The position numbers and the translations under genes are program-made. A stretch of 64,000 bases of DNA from Pseudoscleropodium purum (lineage: Eukaryota > Streptophyta > Bryopsida > Hypnales > Brachytheciaceae), in the NCBI GenBank assembly GCA_963969395.1, contig OZ017804.1, positions 2,108,001 to 2,172,000 on the forward strand. Reading direction: 5' to 3'. The first letter of the stretch is position 1, and each line of letters starts with the position of its first letter. Under the pieces are notes generated by a model that was not told the origin of the DNA, did not search any database, and was given only the letters and a program-made list of their open reading frames with translations. Below, piece by piece: positions 25,401-39,864 of this stretch.

Positions 25401-28400
25401 TACAAAGAGTGATGATAGCAAGGTGCAATTTGGAGTGTATCCACCTTACTTATTGACTAATTTTTGATTAATAACTTAAGGCAAGGTGCTCTAAAGGCAA
25501 CCCTGCTTTAAAAGCAACTACTAATGGAGTAGTACATTTTGCTTTCTTCAATGTACAAATAGTGTACATTTCGAGAGGTGATCATTTTCACTAACCATTT
25601 TGTTCAACTTCAAAAATTCGTAACTAATCTATGAAGATCCAAAAAATATGAATCAACTTGGATTGGATGTCAATTCCATTTATCTTCCTACAAAGATTTA
25701 CTAAAGGAGTTCAACTCCCCCTTCCAAACAAAATGCATTTCAGCTCTTAAAAAGTCACACTACCTTAACACACTTTAGCTTAGAATGGTTTTTAGTTGAG
25801 TCAATACATTAGGTCAAACAGAAGTGCTTGCAACGATTCAAGGACACCACACTACTAGAGGGCCCTTTAAAACCAAGACATAATTAGGAGAAATTTGTAG
25901 CGTTTTCTATAAAGAAGGTTTTTCATATTAAAATCTTGTACAGAGGACCAATTCTACAAGTTCATGTTAATTTTTTTCTCTATTTTTTTCCTTTTCTGTC
26001 TTAAACATCTAGTTTATGTTGTTTTCATGTATAAGTTTATAAACTTTGAATTTTTATTAATCACAAAGTTCGATGAATGTACTTTCCTTTTCATCTTTAG
26101 ATCTTCTTCGAAGGTGGGATGAGTTTCTATCCACGAATCATTCAATATTCATTGCAATTGCTATTTACATTATTAATAAAAAAAAATGCATTACATGACT
26201 ACATATAGTAGGAAATGAATGGACACATAATTACACAACTACCATTTGCATAATTTTAAATGCATATTTCTAGCTCAATATGCAAAGTGCATTTTAAATT
26301 AAAAGTCAATGCTGTCCACAAAATAACCATTTCTAAGAAAACAATTCTATACTAGAGCTACCTAAACTGATTTGAATTCCACATGCTGTCAATTACATGC
26401 ATGTCCTATTCCTCTAAAACTGCTTGAAAAAAATATTTCCACACACTAGGTTCATCCTATGACTAATTTGAATCCAAATCTTCCTTTGCTCTCCATAACT
26501 CCTATTTCAAAGTTGTATAAGAAGCATATCAATATTTGTTAATATTCCCTTCAATTTAGAAATCCAGCTCTGCATAGTGTTTCTTCACTAAAAATGACTT
26601 CGTCAGACTCAAGGCTATTCCAGCGGAACAACTTCATCTTGATCAAAACATACAATTTTCATAATTCAATAAAAGTACACATACCTTGTACTTTACCATT
26701 TGCCAACGGAAAATCTACAATACTTTCCTATATACTATCCATGGAAATGTCCTTGCTCAGTACTTCAAAATTCACAAGAGATAACGAAAGGTTTCAGAAG
26801 TTATGAAAACTCCTTCTCCAATGTAGACATTACTTCACTTATTGCACTCCAAGTACCTCTACAATACTTCACTAGCACTGTTATAATTATTCTAATGAAA
26901 GCATTAACGGCCACCCTCCAAAACCAAATTAAAGTTCCTGGCAAATTTCATATGGATTACCTTCTAGGGCTTTGTAGTGGTAGTAACATAAACTCATACA
27001 TAAATAGATACCTTTTTGAAGGCCATGAAGTAAAAATCTTAACTCAATCACAACACACCTTCATTAACTGACAAGTGCTGAAAAAAAGATCTATAGAAGA
27101 TAATACAGACACATTACAATTGCTCAAGCATAACCAAACTAAAATTTTCTAATGTTCATTCTTACTGAAAAGTTACGAAGGAATATCATTGACCCTACAT
27201 TCTTCGTATTACCTCACACGTAATAGTATATACATGTATATGATGTGAGTGCTATAGTACTCTTCAAAATTTTTCCATTCTCTCAAATGAGGCATTCTCA
27301 GACAGATGTAGGCCATCATAAGAATCCCCCTCTCTACTACTTTAGAAACATGCATTCCTTTATAAAAATTTTGGTTCAAAAATTGACTTGCTCCTTTTTC
27401 ATTCCATACATGCGGAGTCTTGTAAATGTACATTCACAAACAATTCCCTACATTACAACAAAAATTTTGAATACCATGACATGCTCTCAGATATTATAAT
27501 ACAATTGAGCATACCATTCACAATATTGATTCAGCTTTCACTACATACTTGACATCTTTCGAAGACACTTGTATTGCCAAAAAAGCATGAAGGTCAGTTT
27601 TTCTATACAAGTAGATGAATAGCATGACCACACACAAAATATAGATTCCATATTTTTCTCGAAATGAAGTGTCTCATGTAGACAATTAAACAAATGCGAT
27701 TCACAAGCTATATCTGTGTGGGCCACCAGAAAAGGTACTACCTTAAAGCCCCAATGACTAGAAGGCCTTCCTACATAGAACACGGATTGCACTTGTCATA
27801 GGAGTACTAAGCAATTGGTTTAGTCGTCATTGTTACTTGAAACCAAGCACTAAAACGCCCACTATCACATGCACTTCTTTTCTTCTTCAAAGAACTTAGA
27901 TGTGTAAATCTTTCAAACATGCATTCAAAAATACGGTCTTTGTGTTCAAAATACAATAATCAAAGATGGCATAACATCCAACAGAAGTTAAAAAATTTAA
28001 AAAAAATTGGTCCCTACACACCTAAGGAATGAACACTTACATCCTATTGTACAAATCAAATGTATTACAAATATGATTGTCTCTCTCTAATGCCTCTGTT
28101 AGTCGGGTACCCTTAATAATGAGTATTCTTCAGACCTAAAATTGATGAACGACCTAAAAGTCCACATTCCAAGAGTATATTGAACTTTCTTTCACACAAC
28201 ACCATTGTTTCATGAAGTACAAAATAAGTGCATACATAATGAAAAGCAGTTTCTGTTAACCTTCAAAACCATATAAACTGGTGTTCACTCTATAATTCTC
28301 ATGAATACATTGCATCATTTGAATTAACTGTACACAAATTCATAGAAATGCCATTATCCACATAATCTCTCCTACTTTAAGAAAAGCTTAAACTTCTTAG

Positions 28401-29866
28401 GAGGAAGTAAGCCCCATTATTGAAAAATGGTTGCTGAAGCATCTACTTGTGAGGGACGAAGTTGAACTCCAAGAATCTATGCATCTTATGCGCTGGAATT
28501 GCGATCGCATGTTGGCCACCACAGCTACATTCTGCACAGAACATCTGAATTCATTACTTTGGTTTGTCCAAACCATGAAGGACTTCATGTTAAAGACTTA
28601 CAGACCTTTAATTCATTCAGTCCTTGCATCTTGGGAAACAACAAGAAAAAAAAAGGCTATCATATGAAAGACACAAAGATGACAATGCAAAAATGACAAT
28701 AAAGAAATAAGATGTACTACACAAACATATTAAGAACAATAGCGTAGAATAAAGACGACTAATTCCTCACTTGTTGTTCAGTGACGTTACACCATGTCTT
28801 AGACTTTCTGAACTTTGCAAAATTGGAAGCACTCACTATAGAAAAACTTGCACACAAAGATCCACTCCCTTAGAAGACATAGTGCACTTTTTGTTGGACG
28901 AAGCTTCAAAGAAATATCACAAACCTCCACTATTGCTGCATTATACAGACTACTTATGTAGACTCACATTCTCTTGAAAACTCTTGCACTTGCACAATGT
29001 CCATTTTCTACTAGCTATCAAAGGTCCACTCCCTGAACTACGCAAGGCTCAATGACGCCAACTTCATTCATACAATGCATAATTCCCACGATTGTGGGAT
29101 GTCTTTCTGGATGCTCTTGCAGCTTCAGTGTACCACTCCCCTCCTTTCACAAATGAGACTTCCTGCTTCATAATTAGGCTGAAATGTATCTTCTAAGTTC
29201 ATGAATTATTCATTGACAAATTTTGATCCATACACACATGAAAGGAATGACTTCTCCCTACAAACCTTCAATTGGATGAAATAACAACACTCAACATCAA
29301 TGGGTACAAGTGCCATGTATATGATTGGTATAAGGTCTATTCCCTGTCTGCAAGCTAGCTACTACTATGACAAAATGTGCGCATTGGACACTTACATATT
29401 CCAACAATGTGTAGTTAAGAAAGTGTTAGATTGCACTGCACATTTTCATGCATATAGAACCTCTACAATAAGAGCCTACATCTTAAAAAAAAATTAGTGA
29501 CTTAATGTCTGCATTACATTCACATATTGTTTGACAATATTTATTAGACAAGTGCACATTCAATCTCAAATGAAACATGAAAATCCATTTATCCCAACTA
29601 CTTAATGAACTACACAACCTTTTGCTTTTAATGCATTTCTCACTACTAGGTTCACATACTATGCTTTATCTTTTCAAAAGTATTACAATCTACCTTTTGA
29701 AAACAATATGGACATATAAGAAATTACACTTCTGTTGGGTTGCTCTTCACATTCACATTTGAGTTTAAAGAAATCATTGAAGCACAACTATAAATAACAA
29801 TTCCATATTTCCTTACCATAAATGTGAACCTATAGAACCATGTCACTGTAAGTAATGTTGCATGTC
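25401..29866. other. No gene recognised; probable transposon-derived DNA
   Basis: Base composition here is less homopolymer-rich than the flanks and resembles the CACTA remnant to the right, so this is probably its 3' side. The open frames (for example 26,700-27,071 + and 28,431-28,667 +) show no recognisable domain. A cactaaaaatga motif at 26,586 matches tcatttttagtg at 45,316-45,327 but has no flanking duplication. Confidence 0.4.
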
Positions 29867-30600
29867 TTAATCGGAGTCAGACGACTCTCCTAAGTCTCTA
29901 TCAAATAATTCATTTTCATGCAAACCTTCATGAAACACTTGCTCTCTTTCAATCTCCCTCGTCATCACTAATATTGGTTGCTCAAGAATATCCTTTGATA
30001 TGGTTTCAGGAGGACGAAGACCTTCATAGTCTAAGTCACTCCCTCTGGCAAACAACAAAGACGTTTCATTGTCGTCACTCAAATTATCTACTTGCCTACC
30101 TCGAACATATGGTCGTAAAACTACTCTCTAACGATCTAACCTAACAATTCTGTAGCATTACTGTAAAATACCTATTGGCAATGCTTAGGGAAGGCAAATG
30201 ATTCTTTGCCAAAATGCTCACATGACTGAAAATTCACAAGTGTGAAGCCCATTTATCCTTCTTCACAATTGCATTAAGTCCACGATAATTAGCTTGGACC
30301 CATTGACACATGAAAACAACAACATAGGTTTGCTTGTAATCAAGCTCTACAATTTCTTCCAATTCTCCTACGTACTCTACATCTACAGCATTGTGATCCC
30401 TTGAACTTGCCCTCTAGGGTCTACTAAAAGTAGATGTAATGCCACAATCTTGCATTTCTAACCTTCTCTTGTAACTTGCTACTTGAAAATGGGATTCAAA
30501 AGCCCACATGCTCTTGAACTTCTTGCACTTCACATTCAGTGGGATGGAAATGTCTACTAGTATATCCGGAACTTCAACTCCTTCTAATACTGCCAACTCT
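29867..30600 (-). pseudogene. CACTA element: degenerate DUF4216 and C-terminal region
   Basis: Reading leftward, the parts are MWAFESHFQVASYKRR and QDCGITSTF (30,414-30,596), then SSRDHNAVDVEYVGELEEI and ELDYKQTYVVVFMCQWV, then after a frame change MGFTLVNFQS. An acidic tail in the 29,867-30,082 frame ends the protein (ends GESSDSD). This order matches the DUF4216 module that follows DUF4218 in plant En/Spm transposase polyproteins. At least two in-frame TAG codons stand where Gln is likely, and there are at least two frameshifts, so it is not functional. Confidence 0.75.
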
Positions 30601-31464
30601 ACATTTTCCTATAACTACTTTGCAAAAGATGGAAACTCACATATAAATTGCTTGGAAAGGGTGTTGCCCTTCTGCCACTTTGCTGTTGATGTTGTCTATG
30701 CCAAATTATCCTCTGCTCATCTTTGTGCGACTTCAACTCTTTGTATCATTTGTAACATGTTTTAAAATTCTGTCAGGCATGGAAACACTTTCAGTGCTCA
30801 ACAAAAAGAATGGATGTGTCCTAAGGAAACTATCATTCCAAGCATTAAAAATATGACAATACCAGTGCATCTTCTTTTCTTCAATCGTAAGTGCACAATT
30901 ACTGGCAATTACAAGCACCAAAAACTATCCCCTCACTCCCTTCCATTAGACTACCTACATTTTTTTGATGGTAAATCCACAAAGGTAAAACCATTAAGCC
31001 ATCACTTCTATGACATTGTAGTATCATTTTCCATGCATGCTACTTTCATGACTCCTCATTTAATTATTACACTACTCCTAGTAATACCAACAATAATTCT
31101 TTGACGCTTCTTCTGCACGTTTGCACACAGCACAATATTTTCATTCCTTTTTTGTCAACATCATTAACTCATTCACGTATAGTTTAGTGCTTTTGCAAGT
31201 CCATCACAATTTAAAATGTGCACTACACACATCATTTTAAGTGTTGATAGCCCAACAATATGACAAGAACTTCATTGCCTTCTTCATCCATATAATGCAC
31301 TTCCTTTTTTCTTTCCAGTAATATTTATACTAATCCAATCTCATTTATAGAAATACTACCTCGGCATCAATAGGCTAACTTCTACTATATGTGTAGCCTC
31401 CGACAAATTCTATAATTTCAAAAATGTTCAAAAGACAAATAGAAAAGGAGGAAAGCAAAATCAC

Positions 31465-32134
31465 TTATTCATGGTACTCTTCACAATAACCTGATGTGTT
31501 CATTACGAAATTGTGGAAGAATTGCCTGCATTTGTTAGTTAATGCCCTCATGATACCGCAACCTTCTAAAATCTTATTAGTCATTTTGGGATCCTCCTCG
31601 GAGTCCCACATCCTAGAACATGTGGCACTACAATCCAACATGCACTTGGTCACATACCCGACAACTTCCTCAACCTCATAGCCAATTGCCATACTACCTT
31701 CTGGTTTAGCAAGGTTTCTCACAAAACCTTTTAGTTCCTTATAGTATCGCTCAAATAGATACATCCAGCGATTCTAAACAAGACTGCAAATGAAAAGCTC
31801 TTGCACTATGTGGTAAGGCAAATGCATCATAATATTGAAGGTTGCTTGTGGTAGTTGTTTCTCTCTCTAGTAACACCATTGTCTTTGCTACGTCTTCTAG
31901 AAGTTGGTTTTTTGAGTCTTTGCTAATTACCTTATCGCAAACTCTCTAGAAAATCCTACTCAATTTGATTATAGCGAATGCTAAGTCTTGGTTCTGAATG
32001 TTTTGTATGCACAAAGGGAGAATTTGTTGCATTATGACATGGAAGTCATGAGATTTAAGTCCATGGAGGTTTTCCTTTTCAATTTTATATTGGATATTGG
32101 ACACATATCGGCTCAGAGTTCTTATTGACCTCAA
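31465..32134 (-). pseudogene. CACTA element: degenerate DUF4218 region
   Basis: The frame begins near HGLKSHDFHVIMQQILPL (32,134 leftward). It passes an in-frame TAG and a frame change, and resumes with FNIMMHLPYHIVQEL, then a TAG, then NRWMYLFERYYKELKGFVRN and PEGSMAIGYEVEEVVGY. These are the characteristic blocks of DUF4218, which accompanies TNP2 transposase in CACTA elements. The two TAG codons stand where Gln would fit, as expected for CAG to TAG change. Confidence 0.82.
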
Positions 32135-33240
32135 TGTCTACAGAAATATGGCTTTGTCAATGGAAGATAGCACATACTCTACCTGTGGCATGAAGAACGT
32201 GTTGTTTCCTTTTCCATTTTATATATTTCAACTCATGAATTTAGCAAAGATTGTTCATCTTCTTTCTCGTCACAGTACCTTTTAACATTTCATTCCAAAA
32301 CTCCTTCCAATGTGAACAATAAAATTCAAACAACATACTCAGTCTACATATGTTCTAATCTATACTTATAGCAACTTTAATCATGACTGCTAAAAATATT
32401 TTATTTCATACAATACAATTACTTGTGTGCTCAAATTACATGTACGTTTAGCAGTTTCTATTTCTTTGGCAACCATCCCATACAAATGGGCTATCCTGCC
32501 ATGCCATTGGACTTGTTACAATACAATCTACCTATCTTCATGCTAAAAATTTCATCTATATAGCTATAGGTCGAATTTTCATAAATCTAGATTTAAACTA
32601 AATGCCTAATTCATAGTACTAGTTTTTAGCATGATGTGAGACTGTTATGATTTACATACATGTTAATAATTTTAAAATTCTTTTGGAATGCATTCTCTGT
32701 ATCCCCTCCATTTGAAGTCACCACTTATGCCAATTTCATGCTTACATCAGTAAGTAACGGGATGTAGTTCTTACTGCTCAAAGAGTTCTGAATTTTTTGA
32801 AGGAGATAAATGTGATCTTCATTAGTCATTTCCATTTGAAATCTTTTCTTAATCATAAAACAACTATTGGATTCCTCAGACCTTTACTATGAATTCCTTC
32901 TATGGAATTGGACTAAACTTAGTGTTTTAATTTTCCTTCTCCCTTGATGTGGTCACAATCAGATTTGTACTGAATTGAACTGATTAGAGTACAGGGTCAT
33001 TACACTTGCTCCTACCTCCAACAATCACAGAAAAGTTTCAAGCATGTCGTCTAATTCCACAATCACGTTGTTCATATTTGGTAACTAGTCCCACAAGGAT
33101 TTTATACTTCATTACAACCCCCTAGCAGTCCTTACAACTTCTAAAACATACACCATCGTCATACTGCATTTCATAGAAACAATGACTATTCTAAACAATC
33201 CAGAGACGCATACACATTAAATTTTGGCACTTACAACAAC

Positions 33241-34277
33241 TTACCACCAATACAACAATTGGAAGAAAATATTGACACGTTTCACTCCATATATCTTCAT
33301 TGGATCTTCTTCTGAGTCTTCCACTCCACCTTCATAAAGGTATTGTTTGCATTGAAGACCATTGCGATATACTTCATGTCCACTACAATGCTTTGGAGTT
33401 GGACCTTTCTCACATTTCCCATTAAAGGCTCTTCTAGCACTCCTAAATCGATGTTGCTTATCTAGAAAATGGTGGCCATCTAGATAATCCATTTTTTGCA
33501 AGCTACTAGAATGCTCAATGCATGTTTCAAACGTGCACAATGGGCATCCTCTGTAACCCTTTGTTTGCTAACCAAACAGTAGGCCATAGGCTGGAAAGTC
33601 ATGAACCAACCAGATGAGCATTGTCCGCAAAGAAAAATGCCTATGTCCAATTAGTTTTGACATATCCATAGACGGAATGCCCTCCCACAACTTCAATAAG
33701 TCTTCTACTAATGGCTCTAGGTAAGTGTCTATGACATCCGATACAAGTGCATGGGGACCTAGGATTAACAAGATGAGTTTCAAGAAAAAATTACAACCAA
33801 AAGGGGCCATACAGAGTGCTTGCTAGATTGGTTCCTGTAAGGATTTATTCCATCAGCAACTAAACCTATCTGAAGGTTTGTCGAGATTGTTGCAAAATCA
33901 GGGTACCTTTCATTGATGTACTTCCACTGCTCTCCATCTACCATGGACTTCATTATAGGCTCCTATGACTTGTTGCTCTCGTGAAATGTCATCATCTGCG
34001 CCACTTTAGGACACCTAAACATTTTCTACAATTGTTCAATTATAGGGAAATATCAAAGAACTTTGCAAGGGATGGTGCTCGATCCTTTGACATATCTAGA
34101 CTTCCCACAACCTATATGTGGACAAGCAACCAAATCCTTTTACTCTCCTCGAAAGAGTACGTGTCCATTAGGACAATAGTGGATGGCTTTATGTTTCAAA
34201 CCCAACTTCAAGACCATTTGTCTTGCCTCGTAAAAAGTACATGGCAGAGTGTTGGATTTAGAAAGAATGTCTTGTGA
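33241..34277 (-). pseudogene. CACTA element: degenerate TNP2 transposase
   Basis: Reading leftward from about 34,270, the frame gives TLPCTFYEARQMVLKLGL, CPNGHVLFRGE, a stop, KDLVACPHIGCGKSRYVKG, a stop, YFPIIEQL, a stop, KMFRCPKVAQMMTFHESNKS, a stop, then YINERYPDFA and GLVADGINPYRN. It continues at 33,810 with ILGPHALVSDVIDTYLEPLV and LVHDFPAYGL, then the Cys/His-rich LDGHHFLDKQHRFRSARRAF block, and ends near KRVNIFFQLLYW. The order and motifs match the TNP2 family (En/Spm transposase, catalysing cut-and-paste transposition). Four internal stops (TAA, TGA, TAG, TAG) plus frame breaks make it dead. The rest of the domain to 32,140 could not be read. Confidence 0.85.
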
Positions 34278-34356
34278 TAGGAATTTCAATAACTAGAAAT
34301 GTATATGGAATAGAAAACAAACTGCACATTATTAGAAGAACAATCACAACTTCCAA

Positions 34357-34698
34357 TCAATTTAATTTGTAGCCTTCATAAATGGACTCTTGTGACTTTT
34401 GCACCAACTCCTCACAATCAACCCTATGGAATTCAAAGTTTTCATCGGCTTCCAAGTCACTATCGTCCAATTGCGTCACTCGTTGCATATTGTTGTGCAA
34501 ATTGTCCATGCGTACATAAGCATCGCAAACAGTTGCACCGACGTCGACATTGGAACTCCTTGGCCACATAAAGTTTGTAGGTCCTCTTTGATTGTTGTCC
34601 AATTCCTGGAAGTAATCTTCTTCGTCATCAAGACCTTCATCTGTAGGACCTCTAATGCCTTGTCCATCCTCCGCTTGTAAGAATAATACATAAATCAC
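34357..34698 (-). pseudogene. CACTA element: N-terminal acidic region of transposase
   Basis: This 113-codon frame is rich in Asp and Glu and ends CEELVQKSQESIYEGYKLN. The ending resembles the segment just before the TNP2 domain in plant CACTA proteins (a pattern like ...LL.DA..PLYPGC). It is probably a separate exon joined to the frame starting near 34,275. The true start codon is not established. Confidence 0.55.
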
Positions 34699-37600
34699 TT
34701 GTACAATTTGTAAGAATTGTTTGTAAAATTCAAATGCTTCTCAGTCAATATCATACAAAGACGTAGCAAAAGAATGTAACAACGTGTTTGAACTTCAAGA
34801 GGAGGGACAAGGCAATTTCAATTGACGTGGAACTCACCAGCATTAGGTATTGGAGGAAGGGATCTCTGCCATGATGTCTAGAGACTGTTGCAAATTCAGA
34901 ACTCTAGCTCCTTTGCAATCTTTACAGGCACACGCATACTCTATTAATCCTTACCTACTTGCAATAGATCTCTCAAGGTGATAGGCCGCCAATAATCTAA
35001 CCTTCCACATCATCTTTTGTGTGTACTTATAGTAGTGGACAACAAAGTTGTTGTCACATTTCCAAAAAAAGGAACCTGTTTGCCAAATAAAAAATTAATG
35101 TTGATGTCTCACTTCAGTAGAATGACAATCGCATGCACACTTCTTCAAAAGAAAGTAGAAGCTGCTTGAGTCAAAATCAACGTAGTGTACAGCCACTGCT
35201 TCACCTCTACTTTTTGAGCCTAGAAATAAACACTAGAGTTTACAGTTACTTCACCACAAAATGTCTATTAAATTGAATACACTTCAAAAATGATGAAACC
35301 ATTTCTAATTGATAACAATATATACTTTTCTACAATGTACACGACCCATATGTTCTCTTTTCTTATTGGAAGACATATTTAAGCAACAAGAAAATGGGAT
35401 TCAGGTTTAGTCCATTAAAATATTTTAAACTCGTGTGTTTCTGTGAGTTTCTCGTGGAATCTATCTTCTAACAATCATGAAGTTCTAGAAGCCTTTTGTC
35501 CTAAGACCTCCTCATATTTACAAAGACATTCATTCATGTAAGAGAAACTAAGGCTCATACTTTTGAAACTAAAAGACATGCCATTAGTCTTCAATGGGTA
35601 TTCTCAGCAATTCTAAAAGGAAGGACACTAGATCAATCCGTTGAATTTTACTCTATACATATTCATGGATGTTTAAGTCAACAATGTATTAACTAGTTTA
35701 TTAATCTTCGTTTTAGGTCTCACAATAAAGATACAGACCAGTTTATTGAAAAAAAGGAATGAAAAACATGATGGAAATGCAAATTAAACAGCCATTTCAA
35801 TATCCTAAACACACAAACAAGCATGCAAGTGTACTTTGAGAAGCCTAACTGTGACAACGTTTGACGAATTTGTTGCCAAAAAATAACGACACCTAAAGTG
35901 AATGTTTCTAGTATGATGTTCAACAAGAGCAAACATTCAAGGCTCTTTCCCTAGTGGTAGACACATCTTACCATAAGCTTCCAAATTTGTGATAAGTCGT
36001 AATGATTGTATTACTTTCACAGTAAGAGAGGTTACCTAAAAATGTAAGAAGTTTGACGAGCAATTTCTCTAGAATTACATAGTGCAAGTTTTGCAAAATG
36101 AAAACAATGTCATGAATACCCAATTCAATTGAAGAAGACCTTCCTTTTAAGCTTTGTACATGCATTCTTAATTAAAAACCTTGGCACAAATGCTTTGGAT
36201 TGGTTCTTCTACGTTGTTCACAATGTATACTGTATGAATTTCTGGTTGGCAATCTTTATTCCTGATGACCATGAAAAATGAATTCCACAAAATACATGAA
36301 CACATGATTTCAATAATTAATTTCATGACATTGTTCATAGACATTTTGTAGAATGAAAAGGAAGAACTCAACAAAGCTAACAAGGCCTACACCTCAGACA
36401 ATAGTGGGTAGTAACGGATGTGCATTGATGTACTTGCCGTGATAGAATATGTTTGCGAGTAATACTTCTAAAATTTCATGTTCATTGCCAGTAAATGAAA
36501 TACAAAATGGAGAAGGTAGGATAATGCACTTGGAATGCGCTCTTCACTTCCACAACTCCAATCTTAGTTGCTCTTCTATCTTGTAATTCAATTACTATTG
36601 CTAATTACAAGTAGACAAAGATGCAATGAGTCCATTTCTTGAATCCACTATGAAATGTCGTTCACTATATTTGCAAAGTGTCCACATTCTTGCTCAGTTG
36701 CATGCAATAGTAATTATTCTTTTTTATGGTGTACATGAGCTTACTCGATTCATTACTGTGACATGACTACATTATGTAATTTTTAATACATGATCCCATC
36801 ACTACATGCACTGTGACTGAAAACAGGAAGGATCACTTTATAGATTGACAACAACCATATGCTTTAGTTGTCTCTTGTGACTTCCTTTTATTGCAATGTA
36901 GTAATAGAAAAGTCTAGACACACATTTGTACATTTTCAGAAAGGACTTCACAGAGGCATGCATACTCAAGCACCTTAGTAGGAGAATGAAAAATAACGAA
37001 CATTCAAAACAAGGAAAGAAGTCGAAGATGACGACCACAAGAGCACATGTTGTATAAATTTGTGTATTATGTTCTGAGTGATTTAGTCGCCGACAATGTC
37101 ACATGACGGATGCACACTACAATTCACACTGTTTCAAACTATATAGAATCCCCCCTTGTATCTACTCTACCATATTGAACTAAACTTTAAATTGCTTTTT
37201 ATGTCTAGTGCAATGCATATGTAATTGCTTATGCACTAGCACTCCTTTGAGACGCGGCTCCACCTAATTGGCCACAATTTTCTTTTACGAGATTAGAGAA
37301 TGGCAAATTTTGCTCCCACAAAAGAGAAGCCAATACAACCATCCCAACAGTCCGTGTTTCACAATTGTAATTTCTCCAGTTCTTTAGAGTATACTCCATC
37401 AACTAGTCCAGTATCACTTAGAGCACTTCAAGTCCACGTCTATACTTTCTTGTTTTTTAATCTTCTTTTGAAATAAGACGTGTCTTAGATAAAGGTTTGT
37501 ATTCACGACAAGAATTTTTCTACGATTTTGTGGATGACAGTAATAAATTAGAGCAACTCATCCAAGCTTAGAAGAAAAAGTGTAAAACTATTACCTTGCA

Positions 37601-39864
37601 ACAGTGTTTTGAATAAGTCCTCTTTATGAGAAACTAAAGCTTTAGTGTCTATCTGGAATAAAGTGTGCCATCTATAGTCTTGCACTTGTAAAAAGATGGA
37701 ACTTGCAAGTGCATGGAATGGAAGTTGTTAGCAGTAGTAACAAAGTTGTTAGAAATGTCCACCATGTATATCGACTATGTGAAATGACAACGTTTCTACT
37801 ACAGAGCCCTTTGTGCTTGACCATTTTTCTAATGTTCGAAGAGGACAATTACAATGCAAATGAACTATTACTTGAAGATGTGTTTGTAGACAGTCCTTAC
37901 AATATCGAAAAAATTACATTTTTTTAATCATCCTCCCTACCACATGTGGCTGTGAACAACAAAGACAATAATTGATGATTCAATTACATTTTGTTCAAGC
38001 CTCTAAGGGTAATTCATAAAAACAAAGCAATCATAATATAAACTCACAAATGGATTGAGATTGTTGGACACTGCTAGACAGCTTTCTGCACATGTAGAGT
38101 TTTCTTGTAAAATTATTTTGCCTCAGTGTAAGTGTTCATGAATATACTCTTCAATAGAGCATAGTAATCACCTTACAAGTAATTTGTCCCCTCTTGAACA
38201 CAATTGAGAGAAGTCCGTTTCTTCTTGATGATTTCCTATAGAACAAGTAGGGAATTACGGAAGTCAATGAATTCCTATGTGCATTCAGCATTCTCGGTTC
38301 AAAGTCATCACAAATCACAAAACTTTCTATGCATTACTACACAATGAAAGCATATGAGACCCTACAACGACGGACATCAAAAAATGTACTACGGCTAGTT
38401 ACCAATGACAGCTTTGAAATTATTCACAAGAAATTTTAGCATACATGATGAGCAATGGAAAAGGTTTTCGAAGATTGTCTTACAAGGATTGCACTTCAAG
38501 TTCCACTATTGTACAACTCTTCAGTGCTTCAAATACTTGTGCCAAATTGTTAGTCCTCCAATTGCACCGTTCAACATTGTGCTTGGCATTTAGAATATTG
38601 TGCTTCCACACTATTAAAACTGCATAAGAATATATAAATTGCATTAGAAATGTATGAGCACATATAGACTTGAAAAATGTACATGCACTTCAGGATAAGG
38701 TTCTTCGGTAGTACGTTTGGCAAGACTAAAACCAGGTTGTGTTTTCTCATGTGAGAGTGTATGGGCTAAGGAAAAACTAGCAAGTACAAATCCAAAAATC
38801 AAATTGTCATAATGTGCAAGATTTTGACAATAGCAAGAGAAATTGCCATATCTAGCATTCATCATTTGATGTGCAACTTTGGGCCAAAAATTTACGACAA
38901 GGAAGTGACATACCTTTATGGCTTGATGAAGACGTCATTGTGAATTTGCAGACTCTAGAAGTGGACTTAAGTAGAAGTTCCTTACACTATTCATGTTGTT
39001 TTTTGGCGCTTTATAAGAAGACCCCTACATTCCATTGTTGCATTGTTGTGCATACTTGTCTCCACGTTGTACATCGCTTGCTAATTGTAGAAAAATCAGT
39101 CGCAAGTTTTGGAGCTGAAGTTGACAAATTGCCCTGAATTTGTAGAGACGAAGACAATAGACCTAAAATCACCGTAGAATGTCGGAAGTTAGTGTGTATG
39201 AAATGAAACAACTTGTCACAATTTGTGAGAATCATTTTTTACTCAAGAAACTCTGTGGTCCCGGGGAGTTCGTGTAAGTTCGCCTTCTTTCACCTATATT
39301 TGTAGCTCCAATTCCATTTGCCATGTTGAAGTACATAAGTGGGAAAAAATTAGAGGCAGAGGAATTCGTATCGCAATAGACGGCAGCTTCGAAACCTTTG
39401 ACACTCTGCGCCTCTTGGAATTAAATAAGCAGAAAGTGGTGTGCATCCTAATTTAGTAAAAATGTTGAAGAACGTAATGGTAGAGGGAACTATACAATCG
39501 GAAGCAACGCATCATATATTGCCACCAAGTACCAACAATCATGAATGCAACACTTCCTAACATTATTAATTTCAAGTATGCAAGCCATTATAGGGTTTCA
39601 CAAACTATAGTGACAAGCATCTAACAATTAGGGTTTCAAAGAAATTGTGTTAAGGCACAATTCCTGGAGTAGTAAACTTACATGCACAGGTGGGATGAAA
39701 TCAGTCCAAAAGCGACATGGCAACAAGAACAATACTCTTGAGTTACCTTCTTTGGCGACTACATAGTTCTAGAGTACCTTGAGTTTGGGAGTTTCTATGC
39801 ACTGTTTTTTGTTCTTGTTACGTTATAATTTTTCTTCTCACTGTTTGGCTAATTTTTTGTTGTT
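34699..39864. other. Region between two divergent transposon-derived frames
   Basis: No domain is recognisable in these 5.2 kb. Short ORFs (for example 37,703-37,927 + and 38,871-39,137 +) are not assigned. Composition matches the flanking decayed coding segments. If both flanking frames belong to one element, this would be its central region and hold two outward promoters; that is inference only. Confidence 0.4.
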
